From TMP-7 sp038212445 (GTDB taxonomy: Bacteria; Acidobacteriota; Terriglobia; Bryobacterales; Bryobacteraceae): a stretch of DNA of 64,000 nucleotides. The notes under the pieces were generated by a model. It had not been told where the DNA came from, did not search any database, and was given only the letters and a program-made list of their open reading frames with translations. This document shows, one piece after another, positions 1 to 9,165 of the stretch. Each line of letters starts with the position of its first letter. The first letter of the stretch is position 1. Made by a program: the position numbers and the translations under genes. The stretch lies in the NCBI GenBank assembly GCA_038212445.1, contig JBBQUM010000017.1:62001-126000 (forward strand). Direction: 5' to 3'.

Positions 1-196
1 TTTCGTCGTTGTAAACGATCTTGCACCGGTCTTCGAACTGTTCGAGGATATCAATCGTGCCGTCGGTGGAAGCATTGTCAATGACAATGATTTCTTTGGG
101 CGAATACTTCTGGGCCAGCACTGATTCCAGGCATCGTTTAATAAAACGGCCGCTATTGTAGGTCACGATTGTGACCGAGACGAAATCGTTAGACAT
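1..196 (-). CDS. Family 2 glycosyltransferase, N-terminal part (runs off the window)
   Basis: Only the first 65 codons are present; the gene continues beyond base 1. Reading on the minus strand from the ATG at 196 gives a typical GT-A fold opening: a hydrophobic strand ending in VTIVTYNSG, then a helix with a Cys-Leu-Glu-Ser pattern, then the IIVIDNASTDGT nucleotide-binding strand. These are the UDP/GDP-sugar contact elements of family GT2. It is the most downstream of four GT2 genes on this strand, so it probably adds a sugar to a cell-surface polysaccharide or glycan. The acceptor and donor cannot be told from this fragment. Confidence 0.85.
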   Translation of the reverse strand, partial: MSNDFVSVTIVTYNSGRFIKRCLESVLAQKYSPKEIIVIDNASTDGTIDILEQFEDRCKIVYNDE

Positions 197-235
197 GCAA
201 GTGAACGTGTCTCTTTTCTTTCTTATCGACTTGCT

Positions 236-1207
236 TCATCTATCGCTTACCGGCAGGGTCAAGATCGGTTTACTCGTTCCATTCCACTTCTCCTCCAGGG
301 TTCCCGCCACCCGCAATCGCCCCGCCCATAGGCTTGAAACCGCCATCCGCGCCACAGAACCGTCCACAGCGCTGATTCTCCGCACTTTGAACACACCCCT
401 CAAAGCCCGCATGAGGCAGCCGATTGCCACCGCTCCACACACTACCCGGAACTGCATGGTAGAAAAATGCTTTGCAGCGTACCTTAGAAGGCTAACATAC
501 CAATACCACGTGCGGCTTTCCCTGTGTATTCGCCCCACCGAATGCCCGCCTTTGTGCCAGGCACTGGAACCGGAGTAATACCAGGCCCGGTACCCGGCTT
601 TGGCTGCCCTCTTCAAGAAGTCCACATCTTCGAACCAGACCGGGAAAAACGATTCGTCCATTCCGCCAAGCTGGTTGAAAACATCTCTTCGCACCATCAG
701 AAACGCACCTGCAGGCTGGTCTGACCAGCCGTCTACTGTCAGGTCACGGTCGAGGTAACGATAGCGGCGGTTGGCGGGGTTTTCAGGCCAGATTAAATTC
801 AGACCGGTGGACTCAAAAGCCAGGGTAGTGGCGGTAGGGAAGCGGCGGATAGTGAATCCGGCCTGAGCATTCCCTTTTCTATCAGTCAGTTTCCCGGCGG
901 CGATCCCGTGGTGTTCGCAAAGCGCGGCCAACTCGTCCAGGCCTTGTTCGACCACGGTGTCTGGATTGAGGATTAAGATCAAGGGCGCCTGGGTTGCTCT
1001 CGCGCCTTGATTTACCGCTGCGGCAAATCCCCTGTTTGCGGCATTCTCGACCACCAAAACGCCGGGCCGCGCGGCGACGCTAGCGCTGGCGTCTTCAGAC
1101 GCATTGTCTACCACCACCACTTCGCACTCTGATCCCAGGGAGTCGAGGCAAGCCCCGATTTCGGCCGCCGAATTGTAAGTTACAATTACCGCTGCGATCC
1201 TAGTCAA
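236..1207 (-). CDS. Family 2 glycosyltransferase (rhamnosyltransferase-like)
   Basis: About 323 residues. The N-terminus has the GT2 signature (IAAVIVTYNS, then VVVVDNASED), a mid-domain ILNPDT metal-binding motif and a later FFPVWFEDVDF segment typical of the rhamnosyltransferase WbbL-like subgroup. The C-terminal ~80 residues are amphipathic or hydrophobic and may lie at the inner membrane. I place the start at the TTG at 1207, whose last bases overlap the TGA of the upstream gene. A TTG at 1246 would add 13 residues that do not resemble the family. Translation is therefore probably coupled to the upstream glycosyltransferase. Role: transfer of a sugar in surface polysaccharide synthesis (family-level inference). 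Confidence 0.88.
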   Translation of the reverse strand: MTRIAAVIVTYNSAAEIGACLDSLGSECEVVVVDNASEDASASVAARPGVLVVENAANRGFAAAVNQGARATQAPLILILNPDTVVEQGLDELAALCEHHGIAAGKLTDRKGNAQAGFTIRRFPTATTLAFESTGLNLIWPENPANRRYRYLDRDLTVDGWSDQPAGAFLMVRRDVFNQLGGMDESFFPVWFEDVDFLKRAAKAGYRAWYYSGSSAWHKGGHSVGRIHRESRTWYWYVSLLRYAAKHFSTMQFRVVCGAVAIGCLMRALRGVFKVRRISAVDGSVARMAVSSLWAGRLRVAGTLEEKWNGTSKPILTLPVSDR

Positions 1208-2208
1208 TTCACCCGACCCCGCGTCAGCATGAAATACCAGCGCCAATAGGCATCGAAACCCAGGCCGCGTTGAAGCTCGAACAGCTCATTTTCACTCGCC
1301 GTGACCGCCGGCTGAAGTAGCCTCCAATGGTCGCTGGTGGATTGGATGCGCCGGTATCCGCGCACTCCTTCCCATTTACCTGAGAGCCAGGCGAAAGCGG
1401 CCAAGTGGCGAGCTGCAAGCAATCCCCAGAGCAATTGAGCGACCACGATGGGCCACACCGGAGCTCCTCGGAAGTGTTTGGCAAGAAGGAAGGTCTGGTT
1501 CCGGGCAATCTGCCTGACAGTGGTCTTGTGCCACGCCCCCCGTGTAGCGCTGCCCTCATGCGTTGCCACGGCCCTGGGTGCATACACACCGAGCAGACCG
1601 GCAGCGGAACAGCGAAGACCGAAATCCACATCTTCCAGATAGGACTCGAACCGCTCATCCAAAAAGCCAACCTGGTCAAACAACGATCGGCGGAACAGCA
1701 CTGCGGTAAAGGAGGGAAAGCGGATGGAACGCCCTGCCGACCAGAGGTCGCTGTCGAGACGCCCGTGTCCGGCGCGCCACGCGGTGCCGCCCAAGCTGAC
1801 GAGGTCGAACACACCGTCAATGGTCGAGGGTTGTCCAGGGCGCAAGAGTTTTCCTGACGCAAACCATGCGTTTGCGCCGCTGGCAGCTTGGACCAGTTCG
1901 CCAAGCCAGTCGCCCACCGGGGTGACGTCGTTATTTACCACGGCCACCCAATCTGTCTTGGCGGCACGAATCCCTATATTCACAGCAGGGGCAAATCCCG
2001 TATTTCTGCCAAGTTCAATTACCTCGGCACCGGCGGCGCGAGCTTCCGGAACGGACTGGTCGGTGCTCCCGTTGTCTATCACAATCGTTCGGACAATGGG
2101 ATACGTTTGAAGGGCTAAGTGTTTCAGCAGTTTACTCAGAAGATCCGCGCGGTTGTAGTGCGGTGTCACCACGGTGACGCTGCCCAAAGCTGGGGTGGGG
2201 CTAATCAA
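1204..2208 (-). CDS. Family 2 glycosyltransferase
   Basis: 334 residues with the GT2 N-terminal signature (VTVVTPHYNR; IVIDNGSTDQS), the DXD-equivalent segment VAVVNNDVTP and the downstream ESYLEDVDFGLR acceptor-side motif. A C-terminal hydrophobic stretch suggests membrane contact. The likely start is the TTG at 2208, overlapping the end of the upstream gene by 8 bases. The downstream gene starts inside this gene's stop codon, so the three are almost certainly one transcript. Related to the neighbour at 236-1207 (same subgroup), so the pair may have arisen by duplication. Sugar donor unknown. Confidence 0.88.
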   Translation of the reverse strand: MISPTPALGSVTVVTPHYNRADLLSKLLKHLALQTYPIVRTIVIDNGSTDQSVPEARAAGAEVIELGRNTGFAPAVNIGIRAAKTDWVAVVNNDVTPVGDWLGELVQAASGANAWFASGKLLRPGQPSTIDGVFDLVSLGGTAWRAGHGRLDSDLWSAGRSIRFPSFTAVLFRRSLFDQVGFLDERFESYLEDVDFGLRCSAAGLLGVYAPRAVATHEGSATRGAWHKTTVRQIARNQTFLLAKHFRGAPVWPIVVAQLLWGLLAARHLAAFAWLSGKWEGVRGYRRIQSTSDHWRLLQPAVTASENELFELQRGLGFDAYWRWYFMLTRGRVN

Positions 2209-2872
2209 AGCGCTTTTTCACTAAAAACCAAAGATTATAAAACCCGTCGCGCCATGGGTTTAGCTTGATTTCACCCAGCCGCGAGGAATACTGAACCGGA
2301 ATTTCCTCAAAGCGGATGCGAGGGTTTTTGAGCGCCTCAATTTTTATTTCCTCCGAGAACGCCATACTGTCGCTCTCAAGCTTCATTCCTTCGAGAATCC
2401 GACGGCGGAAGACCCACATTCCCGACTGCGAGTCGCGCACCCAGCGGAAGTACAGTAGCGACATTGCAGCCGAGAGCACAAAATTGCCGAATTTGTGCTT
2501 AAAACTCATAGCGTTACGGTCTCGGACGGGAAAGCGGGAAGCGTTCAGGAAATCGGCATTGAGATGCAGGAGAGCCTCAATCAGGTAGGAAAGCGCGTCG
2601 GGCGGATAGCTATGATCGCCGTCCAGGGTGACGATGATGTCGCCCTCGGCGCCGGCGAATCCACGTTTATAGCTTCGCCCATACCCGCGAACATCCTCCC
2701 TGATCACTTTTGCTCCAAAGCTGTGTGCGACGTCGGACGTGCGATCGGTGGAGCCATTGTCTACGACAATTACCTCGTCCACAAACTCTGGCATGCGGCG
2801 CAGCACCTGCTCGATCCCTTGTTCTTCATTCAGGCAGGGAATGACGACGGTGATCTTTTGATCCTTATACAT
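2201..2872 (-). CDS. Family 2 glycosyltransferase (dolichol-phosphate mannosyltransferase-like)
   Basis: 223 residues, a compact GT2 domain without membrane segments. It has ITVVIPCLNEE, VIVVDNGSTDRT, then VTLDGDHSYPPD, in which the Asp-Gly-Asp serves as the metal-binding DXD, and a C-terminal SSRLGEIKLNPWRDG segment. This is the DPM1/GtrB-like subgroup, which often makes polyprenyl-phosphate sugars or acts on undecaprenyl carriers. It heads the visible minus-strand glycosyltransferase run; divergent transcription to the nuclease at 2917 leaves only 44 bases between the starts, which must hold both promoters. Confidence 0.88.
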   Translation of the reverse strand: MYKDQKITVVIPCLNEEQGIEQVLRRMPEFVDEVIVVDNGSTDRTSDVAHSFGAKVIREDVRGYGRSYKRGFAGAEGDIIVTLDGDHSYPPDALSYLIEALLHLNADFLNASRFPVRDRNAMSFKHKFGNFVLSAAMSLLYFRWVRDSQSGMWVFRRRILEGMKLESDSMAFSEEIKIEALKNPRIRFEEIPVQYSSRLGEIKLNPWRDGFYNLWFLVKKRFD

Positions 2873-2916
2873 TCCGAAGCATTAGGATAACCGACCTCGG
2901 TGCCCGTATCCTGAGA

Positions 2917-3861
2917 ATGCCCATGTTGCCGCGCATTCTGTCCCTCGTCTTGGCCTCGGCTCTGCTACAGCCAGTCTACGGATGGGGCGTGATCGGCCAT
3001 CGCGTTATCGCCCGAATCGCGGCCTCCAAGATCACCGACGAGGGCGTCAGGGCGCGTGTATTGGCAGCTCTGGACGGGGAAGAGGCGCCTGCTTGCACAG
3101 GCCAGGATCTGGGCGAGCGTCTCGCCTGTATCTCCAGCTGGGCAGACGACGTTCGCCGGACCACGATGCGCTTTACGGCCAACTGGCACTTTGTGGATAT
3201 ACCGATGCGCGAGTCCGCTTATGTTGAGGCTCGGGATTGCCGGGCGACCACTCGGGGCGACTGCCTCATCAACGCTGTGATCCGTCAGCGCGCAGTGTTG
3301 ATGAATGCCGGCTCGCCACCGCAAGCTCGTGCCGAGGCGGTGAAATTCCTCGTTCATCTTATCGGCGACCTGACACAGCCGCTGCACTGCATCACAGACG
3401 GCGACGCCGGAGGCAATGGCAAGGTCGCCACGTGGTTCGGGGAGTCCGACTGGGAGTACGGCCACTGGAATCTGCACTCGGTGTGGGATGACGGTATGCC
3501 GCGGCGCTCAACAACGCCCGGGAAGAATCTGGCGGGGACGCGTGGCGTGGATATTCCGTACACGGCGATCCTGCTGAAACGGGCTCAGCCGCCGACGCAG
3601 GGCGCCTTTACTGCGGAGCACCTCATTGCGTGGTCAGTGGAGTCGCATAATCTGGCGGTTGTCCAAGCGTACGGAATGCTGCCAGAACCCAAGCAGGGGA
3701 AGTTGGACGGACCGGAGCACACAGACCGGCTCTTCTACGATCTTGGACCGGAGTATCTGGCGCGCAATCTTCCGACGGTGGAACTTCAGCTACAGCGCGC
3801 CGGTCAGCGTCTGGCGGACCTGCTGAACGACGCACTCGCGGCACCCTCCGGTAATTGGTAA
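2917..3861 (+). CDS. Secreted S1/P1-type nuclease
   Basis: 314 residues. Residues 1-22 form a Sec signal peptide, and the predicted mature N-terminus is Trp23, the residue whose amino group binds zinc in S1/P1 nucleases. Other zinc ligands are visible in order: His28 (GHRV), Asp76 (WADD), His91 (NWHFVD), His147 and Asp151 (HLIGDLTQP), His157, His187 and Asp191 (NLHSVWDDG). The full set for the trinuclear zinc site is present, so it should be active on single-stranded DNA/RNA and 3'-nucleotides outside the cytoplasm. Probable role: nucleic-acid scavenging. The stop codon lies 14 bases upstream of the BlaI-like gene, so co-transcription is possible. Confidence 0.93.
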   Translation: MPMLPRILSLVLASALLQPVYGWGVIGHRVIARIAASKITDEGVRARVLAALDGEEAPACTGQDLGERLACISSWADDVRRTTMRFTANWHFVDIPMRESAYVEARDCRATTRGDCLINAVIRQRAVLMNAGSPPQARAEAVKFLVHLIGDLTQPLHCITDGDAGGNGKVATWFGESDWEYGHWNLHSVWDDGMPRRSTTPGKNLAGTRGVDIPYTAILLKRAQPPTQGAFTAEHLIAWSVESHNLAVVQAYGMLPEPKQGKLDGPEHTDRLFYDLGPEYLARNLPTVELQLQRAGQRLADLLNDALAAPSGNW

Positions 3862-3875
3862 ACTCGGCTCTTCAG

Positions 3876-4265
3876 ATGCTGGGACCGCTCGAACAGAACA
3901 TCCTCGAAATCCTGTGGGACCACGGTGAGGGCACCGTGAATGATGTGACGCCCCATCTGTCGCGGCCGCTTGCTTACACCACGGTGATGACGACGCTCGA
4001 CCGGCTATATAAGAAAGGTTTGCTGGCGCGCCGGCGGGAGGATCGGGCGTACGTCTATTCGGCGCGCCACAACCGAGAGGAATTCGAACGCCGCCGTGCC
4101 GATGATTTTATGACGGAGTTTCTGGCTGGTCCCGAACCGGCGCGCGGCATTCTCCTGTCGTGTCTCATTGACTCGATCGGACGGACGGAACCGGCGCTGC
4201 TGGATGAACTCGAGGCCCGGATTCGCGCCCGGCGGCAAGAGCTCGACGGATCGGAGAAGCCATGA
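3876..4265 (+). CDS. BlaI/MecI/CopY-family transcriptional repressor
   Basis: About 129 residues. The N-terminal winged helix is clear: LEQNILEILWDHG, then a recognition helix region (LAYTTVMTTLDRLYKKG) and the wing (RREDRAYVYSA). The C-terminal half is the dimerisation helix pair on which the partner protease acts in this family. I prefer the ATG at 3876; a TTG at 3855 in the same frame would overlap the nuclease gene by 7 bases. It is followed by an M56 protease gene with an ATGA overlap, the standard repressor/anti-repressor arrangement. The regulated target is not obvious, because no beta-lactamase is adjacent. Confidence 0.9.
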   Translation: MLGPLEQNILEILWDHGEGTVNDVTPHLSRPLAYTTVMTTLDRLYKKGLLARRREDRAYVYSARHNREEFERRRADDFMTEFLAGPEPARGILLSCLIDSIGRTEPALLDELEARIRARRQELDGSEKP

Positions 4266-5188
4266 CCTTGAGTTATCTGCTGCGACTGGCGGTGATGAGC
4301 ATGTCCGCGTTCGCAATCCTGCACGCGATGCTTGGCACTCTGGTGGCGGTGCTGGCCGGTCGCGTAACCGCCGTCGCGAAGACACTCCGCGCACGCGATG
4401 GCGCGAACCTGCTTTTCGCCGTGAGGCTGCTTCCCAGCGTTTGCTCTGCGTTTGTGCTGGCTGCTTTGTGCGTCCCGAGCTATCTGCGATTTGAACCGCT
4501 GGTTATTGAAGAATCGGTGAATGCAGCGGGTGTCGCAGGCGCACTGGTCTTCCTCATGATGTGGATGGGACCGTTATTCCGGGCCTCGTCCGCCGCCTTT
4601 GTGTCCTGGAAATTTGGACGCGCGCTTCCCGATGGCCGGGTAGTTACGGTGAACTCGACGGTAGTGGGGGTCGCCGGTCTGCTCCGCCCGCGCCTGTTGA
4701 TTTCGAGAGAAGTGATCAGAAAGCTATCGGAGCAGGAGTTGGCGGCGGCCATTCGCCACGAAGAGGCCCACCGGGCGGCCCTCGACAATTGGAAGCGACT
4801 GCTGATCATGGCAACTCCGGTGGTTCTGCCGTTCTGGAGCGCTTTCCGCGAACTCGACGCCAGTTGGACGACCTTGACTGAGTGGGCGGCGGACGACGAT
4901 GCTTGCTCCGAGGCTCGACAAGCAGTGGACCTGGCATCGGCGCTGGTTCGGGTGGCAGGTTTGGGATCTTCGATGAAACCGGTGCCGATTCTCACAACGC
5001 TCATCGGCGATGACGAGCGTCTGTCGGCTCGCATCAACAGGCTTCTCGTAGCTAGTCCCCGGCCGCCACGGCGTCGCTTGACGGCCGTCTATCTGGCAAC
5101 TGCGGTTGTCCTTGGCGCGGGCATTTTTATCCCCAATGACGCATTGCTGCGAGGGATTCACCAGGTCTTAGAAGTTTTCGCGCAGTAA
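4262..5188 (+). CDS. BlaR1-like M56 family membrane metallopeptidase
   Basis: 308 residues. Several hydrophobic segments lie in the first ~110 residues. A cytoplasmic zinc-protease motif HEEAH sits at 166-170, followed by a downstream Glu-containing EWAADDDA (about 207-213) as third ligand. In M56 proteins this domain cleaves or triggers cleavage of the BlaI-type repressor. Unlike staphylococcal BlaR1/MecR1 there is no extracellular penicillin-binding sensor domain; the protein ends soon after a last hydrophobic segment. The start overlaps the repressor stop (ATGA), so the two are translationally coupled. What signal it senses is unknown. Confidence 0.88.
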   Translation: MTLSYLLRLAVMSMSAFAILHAMLGTLVAVLAGRVTAVAKTLRARDGANLLFAVRLLPSVCSAFVLAALCVPSYLRFEPLVIEESVNAAGVAGALVFLMMWMGPLFRASSAAFVSWKFGRALPDGRVVTVNSTVVGVAGLLRPRLLISREVIRKLSEQELAAAIRHEEAHRAALDNWKRLLIMATPVVLPFWSAFRELDASWTTLTEWAADDDACSEARQAVDLASALVRVAGLGSSMKPVPILTTLIGDDERLSARINRLLVASPRPPRRRLTAVYLATAVVLGAGIFIPNDALLRGIHQVLEVFAQ

Positions 5189-5209
5189 ACGTCTCGCGTC
5201 TTTCCAGCC

Positions 5210-6592
5210 CTAGGACCAGAGTTCGTTTACCGGTCCGTACAGATCCTGTTCCGAGAACGGCACATATTCGAAGCCGCGCTTGAAAGGATCGTCGCGGCGG
5301 ACCGTGGTCCAGTCGATGCCGAGAGCCGAGTAAATCGTGGCTTCAATATCTTCCGGTTTGGCTTCGCGATTCCGCGACCAGCCGGGATCGGTGATATTCG
5401 CTCCGGTTTTGTCGGTAATGCCGACTGCCCGCTTGCCGGTAACCTTGGCGCCCGCGAACATCACGGACTGCTGCACGAGGTGGTCGCGACCGCCGCCGGC
5501 ATTCACGGGGCCTACCGTTCGCCCAAACTCGCCCATCGCGACAATCAGCGTCTGATCCAGTGTTCCATCCTGCTTAAGGTCGGCGATCAACTGACCCACA
5601 CCGGAGTCGAACTGCTTCGACATCGATTGCAGATTTGAATTGGCGGCGTAGATGTTGGTGTGGTGGTCCCAGCTTCCGAAGGTCAACTGGACGAAACGCG
5701 TGCCCATGTCGGCGCGTAGCAGGTTGCGAGCAGTGATACACGCGTTGCCGAAACTGGTGTTGCCGTATAGATTTTTGGTTGCCTGGTCGAAATTGAAAAT
5801 CTTGTCGACATCCGGGTTGTACATCAGTTTGCGAGCCGACTGGCTGAACTTCGATAGCTGATCGGTGTTCCCGCCCAGTGCGGGACTGGTTCGAAGCTCT
5901 GAGTCGATGTCGTAGAGCATGTTCCAACGCCGGTCAAGTGCGTCGACGCCGTCGGGATGTTTGGTATCGGCCAACCCGCCGCCATTGGGGCTCACATAAA
6001 ACGGCGCGTCATCCGGGGGGAAGTAGCCCTGATCGGGACCGCTTGAAGCATTCAACGAAATGAAGGGCGGCAGTGTGCGATCACGCGAAGTAGGTCCAAG
6101 CTCCATTGCGACCACGCTGCCGATATGCGGTGCAATCTTCGAAAGTCCGCTGACCGGATTGCGGCCGATCTGCACCCAGGTTTGAGCAATCGGATGCGCG
6201 GCATTCCAGGCGCGGACGTTTCGCAGAAAGGCCACTGAGTCAAGCTGGTTGGCGATATTCGGCATCAGGCCCTGCGGAAAGCGAATGTCGCCGTACGAGG
6301 TCGGATTGAAATACGAGGGCGTCCACGCGCCTTCCTTCAAGTCGAACGTGTCGGTATGGCTAGGCGCGCCGGTCATCAGGATAAAGATGCAATTCTTGGC
6401 GGTCCCGATGGGACGCACGGCGGCCTTCGCGACAGTCTCGAGCGGACGCGACGGCAGCAAATAGAAGCCGCCGATTGCACTCGCGAGATGGCGGAAGAAG
6501 AGTCTCCGGCCCACCACCGGGCGCCGCCAGAAGCGGGTGCCGGCAACCTTGCCCCAGTCAACGCCGAATTTGGTCTTATCGAGTTCGTTCAT
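5210..6592 (-). CDS. DUF1501 protein (sulfatase/phosphatase-like fold, exported)
   Basis: 460 residues. An N-terminal arginine-rich stretch (VVGRRLFFRH) followed by a hydrophobic segment resembles a Tat signal. The body has the DUF1501 marks: a first strand ending LMTGAPSHTDTFD, then GSWDHHTN, GEFGRTV and GRDHLVQ near the end, which correspond to the metal-site residues of the alkaline-phosphatase/sulfatase superfamily. No reaction has been established for the family to my knowledge. It lies 18 bases downstream of the DUF1549/DUF1553 gene, the usual pairing, so the two probably form one periplasmic system. A paralogue pair lies at 20180-23462. Confidence 0.88.
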   Translation of the reverse strand: MNELDKTKFGVDWGKVAGTRFWRRPVVGRRLFFRHLASAIGGFYLLPSRPLETVAKAAVRPIGTAKNCIFILMTGAPSHTDTFDLKEGAWTPSYFNPTSYGDIRFPQGLMPNIANQLDSVAFLRNVRAWNAAHPIAQTWVQIGRNPVSGLSKIAPHIGSVVAMELGPTSRDRTLPPFISLNASSGPDQGYFPPDDAPFYVSPNGGGLADTKHPDGVDALDRRWNMLYDIDSELRTSPALGGNTDQLSKFSQSARKLMYNPDVDKIFNFDQATKNLYGNTSFGNACITARNLLRADMGTRFVQLTFGSWDHHTNIYAANSNLQSMSKQFDSGVGQLIADLKQDGTLDQTLIVAMGEFGRTVGPVNAGGGRDHLVQQSVMFAGAKVTGKRAVGITDKTGANITDPGWSRNREAKPEDIEATIYSALGIDWTTVRRDDPFKRGFEYVPFSEQDLYGPVNELWS

Positions 6593-6610
6593 GTTGGCGT
6601 GGCTCCTCGC

Positions 6611-8503
6611 TCAATAGCTGTACAGGAAGTCGACCTTGTTCACGAGCACCCAGGCGAGGTCCTCGATGGCTGCATTCTTCTGCGCTGTGGTGGTGGCCTT
6701 ATTGAGGTACGCCAGCGCGCGAGTGCGTTCGAGATCATCAGGCTTGCGGGAGATGAAAGTCAGAAACATCTCCTCGGCGATGGCATCCGTTGTGGGCAGC
6801 TTGGCAATGGCCTGCAGGACAGTGGAGGCGTTCATCTTCAGCTTGGGAGTGACAAAGGAATCATTCATCAACGCCAGCTGCTGCTGCATTGTCACGGCCT
6901 GGCTACGCGAAGTGGTGTCGCGATTTCCGCGCAGGAAGTAGTTCATGAACGTCGAAGAGGTGCCGTTGCTGCGTGGCTCCACCGGATCGAGCAATTGCAT
7001 CGCCCACTTCACCGTAGTGCCCCATCCCTGCTGCGTATAATTCGCAAAAATGCCGGTCGACTTTGCGACGGCATCATGCACTTCCTCACCGTCCAGACGG
7101 CGCGGGTAATGACGCGCAAAAAGCGGTACGTAGGCGATGTTCCAGTCGTCGCTGTATCGCGAACTGAGCTGGTACGCGTTCGATTTCACCATCAGCTTGA
7201 CTAGCGATCGCAGGTCGAAGTTCATCAACCCGAATTCCCCGGCCAGCCGCTCCAGCAATTGCGGATGCGTGGCCTGGAAATCCCAGCCGTCGGCCGGCGC
7301 GTTTGCCGGATCAAGCCGCGCGGGATCGAGACCATCCACCGGATCGGCCAGGGCAAGATTGAAAAGCTGCTTCCAAACCCGGTTGACGATGTTCCGTTTG
7401 AACATCGGGTCCTTGATCATGTTGTCGGCGAAGGCTGCGCGCCAGTTCTCGGTGGCCGGCGTGGCGGCGCTATCGCGATATACCGGAGTGAGCTTGGAGA
7501 CGCCATTTTGGGCGACACGATTCGGCCGGTTGCCGTAGTTGGTATTCAGGTCGTAGGTGCGAGTCTTTACATCGTCGAGGTAGTAACTGTTGGTATAGAA
7601 GCTCATCACCTCGGCGGGCGTCGTTGTGGTCGGCGCCCAGCGAATCACGTTGGTCCGTGCAAAAAACGCGGCCATCTTTTCTGCGTCCATGCGAGTTGTG
7701 TTTTTGCCCCACAGACTCAGTGCGTCCAGATGTCCGCGGCCGTTGTGACACAGCACACAATCGTAGTTTCCGACCCCCAGAAACGTAGTCGCCGACTTTA
7801 CCAGCATCGCGTCGTAGGTGTCCTGCGCGGGGCCGCCCGGTGTCAGCATGCTGGAAATGAAATTCACGTTGCCCGAGGACTCGTCAAAGTTGTTGCCGTA
7901 GGACATCACGCTTTCAACGGCGATGTCCTTGATGGACTTCGCGTCGGACAGCGACGCCCAGATGTATTTGTAGAATGCGTTGCGTCCCGTGATCTGTTGC
8001 GGGCTGTTGGAGACGGCGCTTGTCGCCGAGTTGCGAAGCCAGTCGCCCATCCAAATGGCCCATTTATCCACGAACTCTGGGGTCCAGACGAGCTTGTCGA
8101 CAAGCTTGTTACGCTTGTCCGGGTCGGCGTCCGCAACAAAGGCACGCACGTCGGCCGGCGCCGGGATCCGTCCAGTCAGATCGAGATTGATGCGCCGGAA
8201 AAACTCTTCGTCACTGGACAGCGGCGCCGAGTTCACCCCTTGGGTGGCCATCTTATTGAAGATCTCGTCGTCAATAAAGGATTGGTGGGGAATGGAGGCA
8301 GGGTCGACACTCGCCACCGCAGCCCGGCCTTTTAGCTTTGTAAGACTCTGATGGACAAGGCTCTGCGCGCGAGCTTGCGCTGCTAGGAAGTGGTCCGGGT
8401 CGGACCGGAAGCTGCAGTTAATGCCGCTGGGACTGAAATCGTCCGCCAGCAGTCCCACCACTGCAAACGTTGTGAGTGCCGTCGCGCGAAAAAACCCGGC
8501 CAT
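6611..8503 (-). CDS. DUF1549/DUF1553 protein with one CXXCH haem site
   Basis: 630 residues with an N-terminal signal-like segment. DUF1549 spans roughly residues 75-260 (RRINLDLTGRIPAP, then the WAIWMGDWLRN region) and DUF1553 roughly 360-630. A CVLCH motif at 249-253 is a canonical covalent haem c attachment site, between the two domains. Such proteins are exported and occur with DUF1501 partners. A likely role is electron transfer or binding in a periplasmic degradative complex, but function is unproven. First gene of a two-gene operon with DUF1501 (5210-6592). Confidence 0.87.
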   Translation of the reverse strand: MAGFFRATALTTFAVVGLLADDFSPSGINCSFRSDPDHFLAAQARAQSLVHQSLTKLKGRAAVASVDPASIPHQSFIDDEIFNKMATQGVNSAPLSSDEEFFRRINLDLTGRIPAPADVRAFVADADPDKRNKLVDKLVWTPEFVDKWAIWMGDWLRNSATSAVSNSPQQITGRNAFYKYIWASLSDAKSIKDIAVESVMSYGNNFDESSGNVNFISSMLTPGGPAQDTYDAMLVKSATTFLGVGNYDCVLCHNGRGHLDALSLWGKNTTRMDAEKMAAFFARTNVIRWAPTTTTPAEVMSFYTNSYYLDDVKTRTYDLNTNYGNRPNRVAQNGVSKLTPVYRDSAATPATENWRAAFADNMIKDPMFKRNIVNRVWKQLFNLALADPVDGLDPARLDPANAPADGWDFQATHPQLLERLAGEFGLMNFDLRSLVKLMVKSNAYQLSSRYSDDWNIAYVPLFARHYPRRLDGEEVHDAVAKSTGIFANYTQQGWGTTVKWAMQLLDPVEPRSNGTSSTFMNYFLRGNRDTTSRSQAVTMQQQLALMNDSFVTPKLKMNASTVLQAIAKLPTTDAIAEEMFLTFISRKPDDLERTRALAYLNKATTTAQKNAAIEDLAWVLVNKVDFLYSY

Positions 8504-8637
8504 AGGTCAGGTTCCCCTTTCCACTCGAGTGAATAGTATTATCATCACTCAATTGCACGCAAATTGCCACGGCATAGTCAGCCAGATTGCAAAACGCCTG
8601 CTGCGTGGTGGAAAGCGGACGGATGGCCCGGATCGGA

Positions 8638-9105
8638 CTACTTCAAGGGCGGACTGGCCGCTGTGGCCGGTTCCTGTCCCCAATTTTGATGGATTTCCTG
8701 CGTCTGATCGGAGAAAAATGTGCGCCGGCCAGTGCTTCCAAACGCTTCAGGAAGCGCCGTCACGGTGTATCCGGTGGGCGAGGGTGCAACCAGGTAGTTG
8801 AACCCGCTGTTCTTGCCTTCAGCCAGAACCCTCGGAATTAGATCGGCAGCCTGCGGACCGGCTGTACCGCTCGTCGGCGGTCCGAGTTCAGCGAGTGTAG
8901 CGGCGTACTTGCCGAATTGAGAATAGTATTGGATCTGCGCAGTATGAATCGCCGAAACCTGGCGTACGGCAGCCATCTCTTGCGCATTCATGCGTGCGTT
9001 GTTCAGTTTGGGCACTGCGATGGCGGCAATGATCAGAATGATCGCGATTACGATCAGCAATTCGATCAGCGAAAAGCCGCTTTGAAGTCGGCGACGGTTG
9101 TTCAC
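8638..9105 (-). CDS. Type IV pilin-like protein (prepilin, N-terminal methylation motif)
   Basis: 155 residues from a GTG start. The leader MNNRRRLQSG ends at the prepilin-peptidase site G/FSLIE with the conserved Glu at mature position 5, followed by the ~20-residue hydrophobic helix (LLIVIAIILIIAAIAVPKL). The C-terminal domain is short, contains the QIQYYSQFGKYA helix seen in PilA/GspG-like pseudopilins, and ends in an Ala-Pro-rich tail. It could be a minor pilin or a type II secretion pseudopilin. No assembly genes are nearby, so it is an orphan here. Confidence 0.88.
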   Translation of the reverse strand: MNNRRRLQSGFSLIELLIVIAIILIIAAIAVPKLNNARMNAQEMAAVRQVSAIHTAQIQYYSQFGKYAATLAELGPPTSGTAGPQAADLIPRVLAEGKNSGFNYLVAPSPTGYTVTALPEAFGSTGRRTFFSDQTQEIHQNWGQEPATAASPPLK

Positions 9106-9165
9106 GGAGATAACCCTTCTCTATCTTATGACGGCAGAAGGGCGGAAATCGTGTAGAGCGCGCCC

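Noticed and set aside
7259..8335. 358-codon open frame on the plus strand
   Set aside because: It lies entirely antisense to the DUF1549/1553 gene with its CXXCH motif; composition is rich in Arg, Gly, Val and His as expected from a shadow of a GC-rich gene.
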